DNA of 64,000 bases from Planctomycetota bacterium (GCA_015075375.1 JABTUM010000005.1:1-64000), one strand, 5' to 3'; counted from the stretch's first letter, positions 38,909 to 47,623 are shown. The notes: generated from the sequence alone by a model not told the origin. Numbers and translations are program-made.

Positions 38909-40183
38909 ATGGCCGGATGGACGCTCGGATTCGCGCAGCGCGACGTGACCCCGCCGATGGGCGTGGCGCTTGCCGGATACGGCTTGCAGCCCGAACGGAC
39001 CGCCCAGGCCGTCCTGGACGAACTCTACGCCCGCGCCATCGTCCTCGGCGACGGAACCCGCCGCGTGGTCCTTTGCAGCGTCGATGTCATCGGCATCGCC
39101 GGCGATCTGGCCCTGGGCGTACGCAAGCGCGTCGAGAAAGAGACCGGCATCCCGCCCGAATGCGTCCTCATCTCGGCCGTGCACAGCCACTCCACGCCCA
39201 CCACCTCGCCGCTGCGCCACTGGGGCGCGTTGAACGCCGGCTACGTCCGGTCGGTCCTGCAAGCCATCGGCGACGCCATCGTCGAGGCCGCCCGCAACGA
39301 ACGCCCCGTCGAACTGGGCTTCGCCGAAACCGAAGTCCGCGGCGTCGCCATGAACCGCGTCCGCAAGGACGGCCCGGTCGATCACACCCTGCGCGTGATG
39401 GCCGCGCGCGAACCCGGCGCCGCGCGGCCCACGTTCGTCGCCGCGCACTTCGGCTGCCACCCCGTCTGCATGAACAGCCACAGCCGCTTCGTCAGCGCCG
39501 ATTACCCCGGCCGATTGTTGCGCGACCTCAAGCGCGCCTTTCCCGAAGCCCGTAGCGCCTTTTTCCAAGGCTGCCTCGGCGACATCAACCCCGAACAGAC
39601 CCACGGCGGCGTGGATACCGCGCAGAATCACGGCCGCACGCTGGCCGAGGCCGCCGTCCGCGTGCTCGCCGAAATGCGCTACGACGCGCCCGCGTTCGTC
39701 TCCGGCGCGCGCGTGAACCTCGATCTCCCGCTCGACGCCGAACGCTACCGCCGCGACGCCGAGGCCTACCTCTATCGCGGAGTGATTCCCAAGCTCCACG
39801 ATTGGATCGCCGTCGGTGGATTCATGCGCGATTGGGCCGTCGAAGCGCTGGCCCTCAGCGCCGCAGGCGTCCCGGCCACCGTGCGCGGCGAAGCCCAGGC
39901 GCTGCGTATCGGACCGGCCGCCGTCGTCGGCCTGCCCGGCGAGATCTACACGCTGATTGGCGACGGCATCCGCGCCAAGTCGCCCTTCCCGAACACCTGG
40001 ATCGCCAACTTCGCCAACGGGAATTTGGGCTATATCTGCGACCCGCGCGATTATCCGGAAGAGTCCTACGCCGCGCTGATGGGCCCGAAGATTTACGGCT
40101 ACCCGCCCTTCCAGCCACAAGCCTGGGAAACCGCCGTCGCCGCGGGGCTCGAGGCGCTGAATATATTGCCGAAGGGGGTCTAG
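38909..40183 (+). CDS. Neutral/alkaline ceramidase-like hydrolase, second copy
   Basis: 424 residues from ATG at 38909 with AAGGAG upstream. The family layout is clear: AQRDVTPPMGVALAGYG at the start, VHSHSTPT (His-x-His) near residue 91, HFGCHPVCM near 180 and FFQGCLGDINPEQ near 213. It lacks signal peptide and C-terminal domain. It is diverged from the 3.4-kb copy and belongs to a different operon, next to a polysaccharide deacetylase. Amide or ester hydrolysis on a glycan-derived substrate is inferred. Confidence 0.83.
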   Translation: MAGWTLGFAQRDVTPPMGVALAGYGLQPERTAQAVLDELYARAIVLGDGTRRVVLCSVDVIGIAGDLALGVRKRVEKETGIPPECVLISAVHSHSTPTTSPLRHWGALNAGYVRSVLQAIGDAIVEAARNERPVELGFAETEVRGVAMNRVRKDGPVDHTLRVMAAREPGAARPTFVAAHFGCHPVCMNSHSRFVSADYPGRLLRDLKRAFPEARSAFFQGCLGDINPEQTHGGVDTAQNHGRTLAEAAVRVLAEMRYDAPAFVSGARVNLDLPLDAERYRRDAEAYLYRGVIPKLHDWIAVGGFMRDWAVEALALSAAGVPATVRGEAQALRIGPAAVVGLPGEIYTLIGDGIRAKSPFPNTWIANFANGNLGYICDPRDYPEESYAALMGPKIYGYPPFQPQAWETAVAAGLEALNILPKGV

Positions 40184-40225
40184 CCCACAGTTCGTTGCAC
40201 CGCCTTATTCAGCAGCCCGCAGTCC

Positions 40226-40453
40226 TTACGCAGCGTCCACCGCGGCGTAGACTTTGCCCCTCTTGGTCAACCAAGCCAAGTCACCCTGGTCGGCGTGTTC
40301 CTTGATCTCCCGCAGGAGCTGAACCGTCTCCGCTTCGTAGCAAGGCTCGCTCGGGTCGTCGACCGGTATGACCATTTCGACCTCGACCGCAACCACATAC
40401 TTCTCGGCCTGAATGAGCCGAGTCCGCTTGATTCGCTGGCCGGATATACGCAT
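40226..40453 (-). CDS. Small protein paired with the DUF4258-type gene
   Basis: 75 residues from ATG at 40453, starting 4 bp after the upstream stop. The sequence is acidic in the middle (VDDPSEPCYEAETVQLLREI) and ends LTKRGKVYAAVDAA. No family is recognised. Tight spacing after a RelE/DUF4258-like gene suggests the second half of a toxin-antitoxin-like pair. The bases AGGGGCT before its start repeat those before the first gene, so both may be translated alike. Confidence 0.65.
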   Translation of the reverse strand: MRISGQRIKRTRLIQAEKYVVAVEVEMVIPVDDPSEPCYEAETVQLLREIKEHADQGDLAWLTKRGKVYAAVDAA

Positions 40454-40457
40454 GGCT

Positions 40458-40745
40458 CTAGCCCCTATCGAAGAAATGTACCGTTACCAGTTTGGCAACT
40501 CCACTCTGTCGCAAGTGAGACCAAACCGCCTTGAATTGCGTTCCGTCGGGCAAACTTTCGCGAACCTCCACGCTGGGATTCGGTTTCGACCTGGACTTCT
40601 CAGCCAATAACTCGCCATCCGCCAGCGCCGCAACCGCCTGCCACTCCATAATACCACGTTCTTCCAGACGTTCCGATGCGTGTTCTCCGATTACATACCG
40701 GTCCTCGGAAACCAAGTGTTGAATGGTCTTGAAGAGTCGACCCAT
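40458..40745 (-). CDS. DUF4258-like small protein (possible toxin)
   Basis: 95 residues from ATG at 40745, with AGGGG upstream; the much longer open frame runs antisense-like through the mutarotase gene and is rejected. The pattern YVIGEHASERLEERGI, then SVEVRESLPDGTQFKAVW, then KLVTVHFF matches the DUF4258 family, small RelE-like fold proteins often found with partner genes. No activity is proven. It lies 27 bp after the mutarotase-like stop and just before the 75-residue partner. Confidence 0.72.
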   Translation of the reverse strand: MGRLFKTIQHLVSEDRYVIGEHASERLEERGIMEWQAVAALADGELLAEKSRSKPNPSVEVRESLPDGTQFKAVWSHLRQSGVAKLVTVHFFDRG

Positions 40746-40771
40746 CGCACGAGCCCCTACAGGGGTAAGAA

Positions 40772-41827
40772 CTAACGCACCGCCCGCCCCTGCGCATCGA
40801 TCCCCTTCACCGCCTTGCGCCCCGGAATCGCGCACGCAAAAAACCGCGCTTCGATCCGGCCGCGCGCGGGAATCGTGAGCAACTTCTCGCCGCGGTCCGC
40901 CGCGCCGGGCATGTGGCTGAACGGCTCCACCGCCATCGCGTACGCCTCCCCGAAATGCGGAGCGCCCTCGATCTTCCCCGTCTCCTGCCAGATCCAGACG
41001 ATCGGAAAGCGCTTGTGGTCCCAGCGCATCCCGAAACCCACCTCCAGCTTCGGATTCACCAGCGCGTACCAGCCCGCGTCGAGCTTGTCCCAGTACAGCA
41101 TCCCCTCGTGTCCGCTGTGCGGGGGGAGCATCTTCGAGAAATCGCGGCGCTTGCCCTTGAACGTGCCCACCGGAAACGGCTGCCGGTCCTTCCCGCCCGC
41201 GTTCACCGTCCGCGTCGGAGCGTACAGCGTGCAATCGGGGCTCAAAAACGGAGCGCCGAAGGCCGGATGATGCCCCCACATCACGCCCTGCGCTTTGCGG
41301 CTCAGGTTGTAGGCGGTCTCGTCGAGTTCCAATACCGGCGAACCGCTGCGCAGCGTCATGCGCCGCTCCAGCACAAACGGGCTCTTGCGCGTCCGCACCC
41401 GCAGGCAGACCGTCACGCGGCTCGGCGTATCTTCTTCGACCGCCACATCCCACGGCAGCCCGAAGACCTCCCCGTGGAAGTACATCTCCGTGCCGTACAC
41501 CTTGGCCTGCACCCGCGAACCGTACGGAAAAAGCTCCTGCCAGCCGCCGGGATAATGCTCCCCGAAGCTCATGATCGGGTCCGTCGGCGCGCTCACCGAC
41601 TGCCCCGCGCGGATCACGTTGGTGTTGCGCCACATGAAGTCCACGTCGAGCGGCTTGTAGAGGAACTCGACGATGTCCGCGCCTTTTCCCGCCAGCACGG
41701 TGATGCGCAGCAACTCGTTCTCCAGCGTCACCGCGCGGTAACCCCACAGCGTCTGTTCGGTCTCGGCGCGGCAGCCGAAGTTACGCCGCGCGAGCAGCGC
41801 GGGCGCCGGAAATGCGCGGACGGGCAT
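40772..41827 (-). CDS. Aldose 1-epimerase (mutarotase)-like protein
   Basis: 351 residues, GAGGAA before ATG. The galactose-mutarotase-like beta-sandwich is indicated by VTLENELLRITVLAGKGADI, FLYKPLDVDFMW, YPGGWQELFP, MWGHHPAFGAPF and FPIVWIWQETG. The HHPAFG His and a downstream Glu are candidate catalytic residues. It may interconvert sugar anomers or bind a related sugar. The two DUF4258-type genes follow on the same strand and could share its transcript. Confidence 0.8.
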   Translation of the reverse strand: MPVRAFPAPALLARRNFGCRAETEQTLWGYRAVTLENELLRITVLAGKGADIVEFLYKPLDVDFMWRNTNVIRAGQSVSAPTDPIMSFGEHYPGGWQELFPYGSRVQAKVYGTEMYFHGEVFGLPWDVAVEEDTPSRVTVCLRVRTRKSPFVLERRMTLRSGSPVLELDETAYNLSRKAQGVMWGHHPAFGAPFLSPDCTLYAPTRTVNAGGKDRQPFPVGTFKGKRRDFSKMLPPHSGHEGMLYWDKLDAGWYALVNPKLEVGFGMRWDHKRFPIVWIWQETGKIEGAPHFGEAYAMAVEPFSHMPGAADRGEKLLTIPARGRIEARFFACAIPGRKAVKGIDAQGRAVR

Positions 41828-41903
41828 AAGCGTTCCTCGATGAGTTGCCGGTGATGCTAGAGATTGTCCCTGCTTCCGCCAAGCGCGAATGCGAAGCGCA
41901 GAA

Positions 41904-42197
41904 CTACGGCTCCCGCCGTTCGAACGCGCGGTACGTCTCCTGAAACCCCGCGCGCACGCTCGAACGCCACCAGAAGCCCCACGCGACCCCCGCAGCCAGC
42001 AGCCCCAGCCCGCCCAGCGCCGCCCAGCCGCAGAGCGCGCAGCCCAGCGCCGCGCCTGCGCCGCCGCCCAGCGCCAAGCCCAGCCCCAGCCACAGCAGCA
42101 CGCGCTGCAGCGTCCCCGCCGTACGCCGGAACCCCGCGCGGAAGTCGAACACAGGGTTCCCGGTCGATCCGGGCTCGGAAGGTAAGGATGCGCTCAA
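41904..42197 (-). CDS. Small membrane protein
   Basis: 97 residues in the longest frame, starting at TTG 42197 with no strong ribosome site; a GTG at codon 16 is another possibility. Two Gly/Ala/Leu-rich membrane helices (VLLWLGLGLALGGGAGAALG, ALGGLGLLAAGVAWGFWW) are followed by a basic/acidic tail (SSVRAGFQETYRAFERREP). No family is recognised. It lies between the mutarotase gene and divergent pgk. Confidence 0.5.
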   Translation of the reverse strand: MSASLPSEPGSTGNPVFDFRAGFRRTAGTLQRVLLWLGLGLALGGGAGAALGCALCGWAALGGLGLLAAGVAWGFWWRSSVRAGFQETYRAFERREP

Positions 42198-42285
42198 GTC
42201 GGCCTCGTTTCCTTGCTGCCAGCCGTATCGCAGCTACGCTAGTGCTTTGCTTGATGTCCCAACCATTCTAGCAGGGAGACCGAAC

Positions 42286-43473
42286 ATGGCCATCCGCCGG
42301 CTTCAGGACGTGAACGTCAAAGGCAAGCGCGTGCTTTGCCGCGTCGACTTCAACGTGACCCTCGACAAGCAGACCGGGGAAGTCGACGACGACACGCGCG
42401 TCGTCGCCGTACTGCCCACGCTGCGCGATCTGGCCGCACGTGGCGCGCGCATCGTCGTCTGCAGCCACTTCCAGCGCCCCAAGGGCAAGCGCGTCCCCGA
42501 AATGAGTCTCAAGCCCGTCGTCGCCAACCTGTCCAAGCACCTCGGCAAGCCCGTCGCCTTCGCCGACGACTGCATCGGACCGGCCGTCGAAGCCGCCGTC
42601 GCCAAGCTCAAGGACGGCGACGTCCTCCTGCTCGAGAACCTGCGCTACCACGCCGGCGAAGAGAAAGACGATCCGGAACTGGCCAAGCAGCTCGCCGCGC
42701 TGGCCGAAATCTACGTCAACGATGCCTTCGGCGCCGCGCACCGCGCCCACGCCAGCGTTCACGCCATCGCCAAGCTCATGCCCGTGCGCTGCGCGGGGCT
42801 CCTGATGCAGAAGGAGATCGATTCGCTCTCTCCGCTGCTCGGCCAACCCGCGCGGCCCTTCGTCGCCATTCTGGGCGGAGCGAAGATCTCCGGCAAGCTC
42901 CAGGTCATCGTCAACCTGCTCCCCAAGTGCGACAGCATGCTCATCGGCGGCGGCATGGCCTACACCTTCCTCAAGGCCCAGGGCCTGCCCATCGGCAAGT
43001 CGCTCGTCGAAGCCGACCTCGTCGCCAAAGCCGGTGAGATCCTCGCCGAAGCCAAGCGCCTCGGGAAAACCTTCCTGCTCCCGCTCGACCACGTCGTCGC
43101 CGAAAAGTTCGAAGCGCATGCGCCTTCAAAGGTGGTTCCCGCCGACGGCATCCCCGAGGGCTCCATGGCCCTGGACATCGGACCCAAAACCGTCGCCCGC
43201 TACAGCCAGGAGATCGCCAAAGCCAAAACGGTCATCTGGAACGGTCCCCAGGGGGTCTTCGAACTGGAACCCTTCAACAAGGGCACCTTCGCCATCGCGC
43301 AGGCCGTCGCGTCCTGCGGAGCGCATACCGTCGTCGGCGGGGGCGAATCCGTGGCCGCCGTCAACGCCGCGGGTGTCGCGGACCGGATCACCCATATCTC
43401 CACCGGCGGCGGGGCCAGCCTGGAGTTCCTGGAAGGGCAGACCCTGCCGGGCGTCGCGGCGCTGGAATCCTGA
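42286..43473 (+). CDS. pgk: Phosphoglycerate kinase
   Basis: 395 residues from ATG at 42286, 8 nt after GGGAG. All main signatures are present: RVLCRVDFNVTLD, SHFQRPKGKR, LLENLRYHAGEE, VNDAFGAAHRAHAS, LGGAKISGKL, WNGPQGVFE and VGGGESVAAV. The enzyme makes ATP from 1,3-bisphosphoglycerate in glycolysis, in the cytoplasm. No gap or tpi gene adjoins it. A 378-bp structured gap follows. Confidence 0.98.
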   Translation: MAIRRLQDVNVKGKRVLCRVDFNVTLDKQTGEVDDDTRVVAVLPTLRDLAARGARIVVCSHFQRPKGKRVPEMSLKPVVANLSKHLGKPVAFADDCIGPAVEAAVAKLKDGDVLLLENLRYHAGEEKDDPELAKQLAALAEIYVNDAFGAAHRAHASVHAIAKLMPVRCAGLLMQKEIDSLSPLLGQPARPFVAILGGAKISGKLQVIVNLLPKCDSMLIGGGMAYTFLKAQGLPIGKSLVEADLVAKAGEILAEAKRLGKTFLLPLDHVVAEKFEAHAPSKVVPADGIPEGSMALDIGPKTVARYSQEIAKAKTVIWNGPQGVFELEPFNKGTFAIAQAVASCGAHTVVGGGESVAAVNAAGVADRITHISTGGGASLEFLEGQTLPGVAALES

Positions 43474-43851
43474 TCCGATTCGGCCGATCCCTACATAAGG
43501 AGGCGCGCATCCGGCGGAGGCGTTAGGGCAATCCAAGGGTAGGCCGGTATTCGGTCATGCACGCTGTGTCGAAGCCGTCTTGAATGGGATAAAATCTTCT
43601 AGTGGAAGGCGTAGCGCGGCCGCACTAGCCCTTGCGCGGATTCGGGGAATGCTGGCCTAACACCCGTTCGGAGATGCACCGGCATGGCTGGCCGCAGGGC
43701 GGCAAAGTCCTCAAGTCCGAAAGGCGCTTGTGCCGAAGGGAGTAAGCACAAGTCGCCTGCGGAACCGCCGTTACGGCCTTCGGGTTCAACCCCCTCGGCT
43801 TCCGGCGAAGCGGTACCGCCGGAGCAGGATGAACCAGGGGGACCGCCTTCC
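43474..43851 (+). other. Structured gap between pgk and TPR gene; possible leader RNA
   Basis: No convincing gene. The frame upstream of the TPR gene is open from ATG 43684, but its codons are poor in G/C at third positions compared with all neighbours, so it is probably untranslated. The stretch holds a strong hairpin (AGGCG-CTTGTGC / GCACAAG-T-CGCCT, about 43.73-43.77 kb, 12 bp with one bulge and a GGGAG-containing loop), a CTAGTG/CACTAG stem near 43.60 kb and a GCGGTACCGC palindrome. It could be a leader or small RNA; no known riboswitch was recognised. Confidence 0.4.
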
Positions 43852-45471
43852 GTGAGCCACGCTGCCTTGCCGGCCCGCAAGACCTCCGCCCGACGCACCG
43901 CCCGCGCACGCGCCAAACCCCAATCCTCGCGCCGCGCGGACATCCACCCGCTCGACCGCGCCATCGCCGAACTCCGCAACGAACTCGCACGCTCGCCCAA
44001 CGACGCCACGCTCCATGCGAGACTCGGTGCGCTGCACTACCGCCGCGACGATCTGCGCGAAGCCGAACGCTGCTTCCGCCTCGCCGTCAATTTGCAGCCC
44101 GGACGCGCCAGCCTCCACAATAACCTCGGCAACGTCCTCGCCGATCTCGGCGATCTGAAGGAAGGCATCGCCTGTTACGAGCGTGCGCTCTCCGTCGAAC
44201 GCGCCGCCGGCGGCGGGGAACCGTCCACCGAAATCGCCACCAATCTGGAACTCGCGCGCCTCGAATACCGCGTCGTGCACGAACGCATCGAGTACCTCGA
44301 ACGCGCCGCGCGCCTGGACGTGGCCAGCGCCGAAACCTTCAACGCCTTGGGCGGCGGCTACCTGCTCCGCGGAGAACGCGAACGCGCGCTCGGCGCCTTC
44401 CGCAAAGCCGGCGAACGGGACCCCAACAACGCAGACGCGGCCCTCAATATCGCCTTCGCCCACAGCCTCGAACTCAACGGACCCAGCGACCTCAACGGCG
44501 CGCTCTCCGAACTAGAACAGCTCGCCATCCGCTTTCCTCAGCTCGGCCGTTTGCACGTGCACCAGGCCGAACTCCTCGAATCGGCCGGACTCCTCGAAGA
44601 CGCCGAAGAACGCTACGTCCGCGCCATCCGCGCCGAACCGCGTCTGCTCGAAGCGTACGACTTGCTCGGACGGCTGCGCGAACTCCTCGGCACCGCCGGT
44701 ACGAAGGACGCGACCGCGCGTTCGGCCCGTCTGGCCCTCGAACGGCTGGAACAGGAAGCCCAATCGGCCGGCGGCGCCGCCGGACTGCTCGACGGCGTGC
44801 GCGCCGCACTGGCCCGCGCGCGCTTCGAACAGACGCCCCCGCACGCCGCCGCGGCCCTCGACGAACGCCTCCGCGACGCCTTGCGCCAGGCCGGCGACGA
44901 TGCGGACATCGCCGTCCCCGCCGCCGTGCTGCGCGCCCAGCTCCTCGCCGGCGACGGACGGCCCGACGAAGCCGCCCTCGTCCTCGATCAGGCCTGCGAG
45001 CGCCATCCCCAGGCCGCGCGGTCTTGGTTCGAACGCGGCACCCTGGCCTTCCGCCGCGGCGAAATCGCGCTCGCCGTCGATGCGTTCGAACGCGCCACCC
45101 TCGCCGCGCCGCAGCAGGCCGTGGCCTACCAATCCCTGCGTTTCGCGCTCGAAGGCTATCGCCGCTACCGCACCGAACGTGTCCGCTTCGAGTCCGCCGT
45201 GAAAAAAAATCCCCACGATGCGCCGGCGCACCATCACCTCGCCCTCGCCGCCTACTCCGTGCTCAAGGACGAAGAGGCGCTCTTCCACTTCACCCGCGCG
45301 CTGGAACTCGATCCGCGGCTCACCGAAGCCGCGTGCGGACGCGCGCGCGCGCTCCAGCGCCAGGGACATCTCGCCGAAGCGGCCGACGCGTACCGGCAAG
45401 CGTTGAAGGTCGATGCCGAGTGCGCCGAAGCGCTGCGCGCACTCGCGTTACTCGATCGAATCGCGCCGTAA
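43852..45471 (+). CDS. TPR-repeat protein
   Basis: 539 residues from GTG at 43852, chosen because AGGGGG lies 9 nt upstream and codon use becomes typical here; ATG at 43684 would add 56 Pro/Ser-rich codons. A basic N-terminus (ARKTSARRTARARAK) precedes continuous TPRs: ATLHARLGALHYRRDDLREA, SLHNNLGNVLADLGDLKEGI, AHHHLALAAYSVLKDEEALF and TEAACGRARALQRQGHLAEA. No signal peptide or membrane segment. Likely a cytoplasmic protein-interaction scaffold; the basic start might bind nucleic acid. Partner unknown. Confidence 0.82.
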   Translation: MSHAALPARKTSARRTARARAKPQSSRRADIHPLDRAIAELRNELARSPNDATLHARLGALHYRRDDLREAERCFRLAVNLQPGRASLHNNLGNVLADLGDLKEGIACYERALSVERAAGGGEPSTEIATNLELARLEYRVVHERIEYLERAARLDVASAETFNALGGGYLLRGERERALGAFRKAGERDPNNADAALNIAFAHSLELNGPSDLNGALSELEQLAIRFPQLGRLHVHQAELLESAGLLEDAEERYVRAIRAEPRLLEAYDLLGRLRELLGTAGTKDATARSARLALERLEQEAQSAGGAAGLLDGVRAALARARFEQTPPHAAAALDERLRDALRQAGDDADIAVPAAVLRAQLLAGDGRPDEAALVLDQACERHPQAARSWFERGTLAFRRGEIALAVDAFERATLAAPQQAVAYQSLRFALEGYRRYRTERVRFESAVKKNPHDAPAHHHLALAAYSVLKDEEALFHFTRALELDPRLTEAACGRARALQRQGHLAEAADAYRQALKVDAECAEALRALALLDRIAP

Positions 45472-45500
45472 TCGGCGTCTGCGACGCGCTCATTTTTCCG

Positions 45501-45529
45501 TTTTCGAAGCACGCTCGAAAAAAATTTTT
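45501..45529 (+). terminator. Probable terminator after TPR gene
   Basis: A 7-bp stem TTTTCGA/TCGAAAA with 7-nt loop is followed by AAATTTTT, 30 bp after the TPR stop. AT-rich in an otherwise GC-rich context; it could work in both directions. Confidence 0.55.
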
Positions 45530-45572
45530 CGGCTTAGGTCTTGACGAAAAGTATCAAAGTAAGGTAACAACC

Positions 45573-45652
45573 TCTCCACAACCTTCGATGTAGGACGCAA
45601 AAGTACGGCGGCAAGGTTGTTCTTGCCGCAATCGAAGGCGGAAAGTTGGAGA
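45573..45652. ncRNA. Candidate structured RNA (nested three-tier hairpin)
   Basis: Three nested complementary pairs are visible: TCTCCA with TGGAGA, CCTTCGAT with ATCGAAGG, and CGGCAAG with CTTGCCG closing a GTTGTT loop. That gives 21 bp over 80 nt with asymmetric internal loops. No known RNA family was recognised, and strand is undetermined, although a TTGACG box to the left favours plus. Confidence 0.35.
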
Positions 45653-46092
45653 AGGGAAAGCGTGTTCGCAACGACTCCTCGCTTCGCGACGCCGCAGCTT
45701 CGCTTCTCCACAGCACCTTGCGCCCGTCTGCACGCTCCGTCCCCTTACCTTCATGCTTATCATCCGCGTGCGTTGCGCGGATCGGTTTCCTCGTTCGAGT
45801 CTGTGCCTTCTGTGGGCGCAGTCGTTCGTGCGACACGGTGGTCCGGCTGCGCCGTCCGGGAGTTCGCCCGCACCTTCCCGATGACGGTGTCCATGCCGCT
45901 GGCCCCAATGGATCGTTCGCGGTCCTGGCGCTCGAACACGTCTGCCCTGAACGTGGGCTCGAACAGGAAGGCAGGACCGCTGGCCGGTGCCAAGTGGGAT
46001 TTGGTGCCCGCTACTATCAAGTGTTGAGCCGGCGGTGGTCTGGGTTCGAGCCCAAGAAGGGCTGCCCGTAAAACGGGAAAGGAGATGTCAAG

Positions 46093-46161
46093 ATGGCCAA
46101 GAAGAAAGCCAAGAAGAAGGCTGCCAAGAAGAAGACGAAGAAGAAGAGCAAGAAGAAGTAA
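46093..46161 (+). CDS. 22-residue lysine-rich peptide
   Basis: ATG at 46093 follows AAAGGAG at 8-nt spacing. The product is 22 residues with 15 Lys, in runs of two or three broken by Ala, Thr or Ser, and the frame closes at TAA; an in-frame stop lies 21 bp before the start, so this is the complete frame. A strong terminator follows 38 bp later. The pattern resembles the Lys-rich tails of bacterial H1-like proteins, so binding of nucleic acid or ribosomes by charge is possible. Function unknown. Confidence 0.68.
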   Translation: MAKKKAKKKAAKKKTKKKSKKK

Positions 46162-46199
46162 ATTCTGCTCTCATCCTTCCGTGTAACGTGCGGGCATAC

Positions 46200-46234
46200 G
46201 CGGGCGGCGCTCAGCGCCGCCCGCAACTTTTTTT
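46200..46234 (+). terminator. Rho-independent terminator
   Basis: A perfect 11-bp GC stem (GCGGGCGGCGC/GCGCCGCCCGC) with TCA loop is followed by AAC and seven T. It ends the transcript carrying the Lys-rich peptide. Confidence 0.9.
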
Positions 46235-46420
46235 AGCGCCCTGCACTCAAGCCGGCTTCCCTCAATTCGCCCCCGCCCCGCGTGCTTCACCCGCCTGGGC
46301 CAAGGGAATCCGCCGGCCCCCGAGCCCAAGCCTGCCCGTTGAAATGGGGGTTTGAAGTTTGCCGGTTGAAGGTTGTGGGGTTCTTGCCGCTTATAGATCG
46401 CCGTCTGTCCATCGCCGCCG

Positions 46421-47623
46421 CTACTTGTGCCGTCCCAGCTTCCCTTCCAATTCCCCGATCCGCTGCACCGAAAGCGGCTGCGTCTGCCCCTGCTGCGTGA
46501 TCTTGTTGTTCGAGTGATTCGGATAGTGCTTTCTGAACTCCTGATAGTGCGTCACCGCCTGCTGCCAATACGGAATCGCCTTGTTGTACGACTGCAGCGA
46601 ATAACCGTAGTCGCGCAGATCCTCCGCCCGCGTCCACGTCGCATCCCCGTTCTTCACCCAGCTATGCTCGGGAAACTGCTGCAGCATCACCAAGCCGTCT
46701 TCCGCCGCCGCGTCCTGAACCTGCAGCGGCCAGTGCAGCCGCGACGTGATCCGCTGCTGCACGTCGCCCTTCTTGACCTTCTCGAAATCCGGGAACCACT
46801 CGCGCAGCTTGTACCCCGCCCGCACGATGCCCAGCGGATTGGCCGGACGCTCGTCCTCGAAGCGTTCGATCAGCTCCCACAACGGCTCGGGACGCTCGTC
46901 GCCCTGGAACTCCTGCGCCTTCAGTTCGTCGATCAGCTTGCGGCCCAGCTTGTACATCCCTTCCTGCTCTTTGACGTACTCGTTGAAGTCCTTGGCGTCC
47001 GGCGGCGGGCGCAAACCCGAACGCCACTTCTGATAGGCCCCGTCGATATGCGCCTGCGGGATGGGCGTCGGATGCAGGATCGCCGCGCGCCAGAACTGTC
47101 CCGAGATCCGGTTCACCCGGTCTTCGTTCGCCGCCACCTTCGGATCGCCGATCTGCTCCGCGATCACCTGCAGCGCCAGATCGTAGCGCTCGAGATTAAA
47201 GTAGAGTTCGTACAGCCGGTCGAACTCGCCGTTGCGCCGAAGATCCTTGGGGCGTTCCAGCAGCAGCGGCGGCAGCTTCGGCTGCAACTCCAGCCAGGCC
47301 TTCGGCTCGGGCCGCCGCGACGTCGGCGAAGGGCGCTTCCACAACGCCACCGGCGCGGGCGCCGGCTCTTTTTGCGCCGGTTCCGCGGGCGGAGCTTCCT
47401 TGGGCGGGCTTTCTTTCGGCGGCGCGGGCGACTTCGGCGCCGGCTTCTCGGACTTGCCCAGCGCCCACGCCTCCACGTCGTCCCACGAGACCGGCGGCGG
47501 CGCTTCGCCAGCGGCGGCGCCCGCCGCCGCGCACAACGCCACGGCACAGAACGCGCACAGCCAGCCGGAGCGGCTAGCGCTTGCTCTTGGCCTTCTCGTC
47601 ACGATACGCCCTCGTCGTCGCAT
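46421..47623 (-). CDS. Exported protein coupled to the kinase gene
   Basis: 400 residues in the longest frame; start uncertain (47623, or GTG at 47602), both inside the 3' end of the kinase gene. A signal peptide (WLCAFCAVALCAAAGAAAG) is followed by a Pro/Ala/Lys linker and a helical body (LYELYFNLERYDLALQVIAE, NEYVKEQEGMYKLGRKLIDE, YGYSLQSYNKAIPYWQQAV) with weak TPR-like character. No enzyme motif. Overlap with the kinase gene implies coupled translation; it may be an extracytoplasmic partner of that kinase. Confidence 0.72.
   Translation of the reverse strand: MRRRGRIVTRRPRASASRSGWLCAFCAVALCAAAGAAAGEAPPPVSWDDVEAWALGKSEKPAPKSPAPPKESPPKEAPPAEPAQKEPAPAPVALWKRPSPTSRRPEPKAWLELQPKLPPLLLERPKDLRRNGEFDRLYELYFNLERYDLALQVIAEQIGDPKVAANEDRVNRISGQFWRAAILHPTPIPQAHIDGAYQKWRSGLRPPPDAKDFNEYVKEQEGMYKLGRKLIDELKAQEFQGDERPEPLWELIERFEDERPANPLGIVRAGYKLREWFPDFEKVKKGDVQQRITSRLHWPLQVQDAAAEDGLVMLQQFPEHSWVKNGDATWTRAEDLRDYGYSLQSYNKAIPYWQQAVTHYQEFRKHYPNHSNNKITQQGQTQPLSVQRIGELEGKLGRHK

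Larger units (their letters stand above)
45472..46092 (+). other. 620-bp gap with structured DNA upstream of the Lys-rich peptide
   Basis: No gene is supported: open frames in several phases have no family resemblance and no consistent codon bias. After the probable terminator comes a TTGACG promoter-like hexamer at 45541, then a nested hairpin (45573-45652), and near the right end small hairpins AGCCC/GGGCT and CCCGT/ACGGG just before the ribosome site of the 22-residue peptide. The interval may be the long 5' leader of that peptide or a separate RNA. Confidence 0.4.

Noticed and set aside
40458..41747. 429-residue frame ending in the DUF4258-like sequence
   Set aside because: The upstream part overlaps the mutarotase-like gene in another frame. 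A ribosome site and ATG at 40745 define the real gene.
43790..43815. T-arm-like GGGTTCAACCCC suggesting tRNA or tmRNA
   Set aside because: Stem complementarity is only three bases, with no acceptor, D or anticodon arms and no tag frame.
46038..46066. tRNA-like GGGTTCGAGCCC
   Set aside because: It forms only a 4-bp hairpin, with no other cloverleaf parts around it.
45646..46071. 141-residue protein before the Lys-rich peptide
   Set aside because: No family resemblance, competing frames of similar length, and codon use unlike that of the neighbouring genes.
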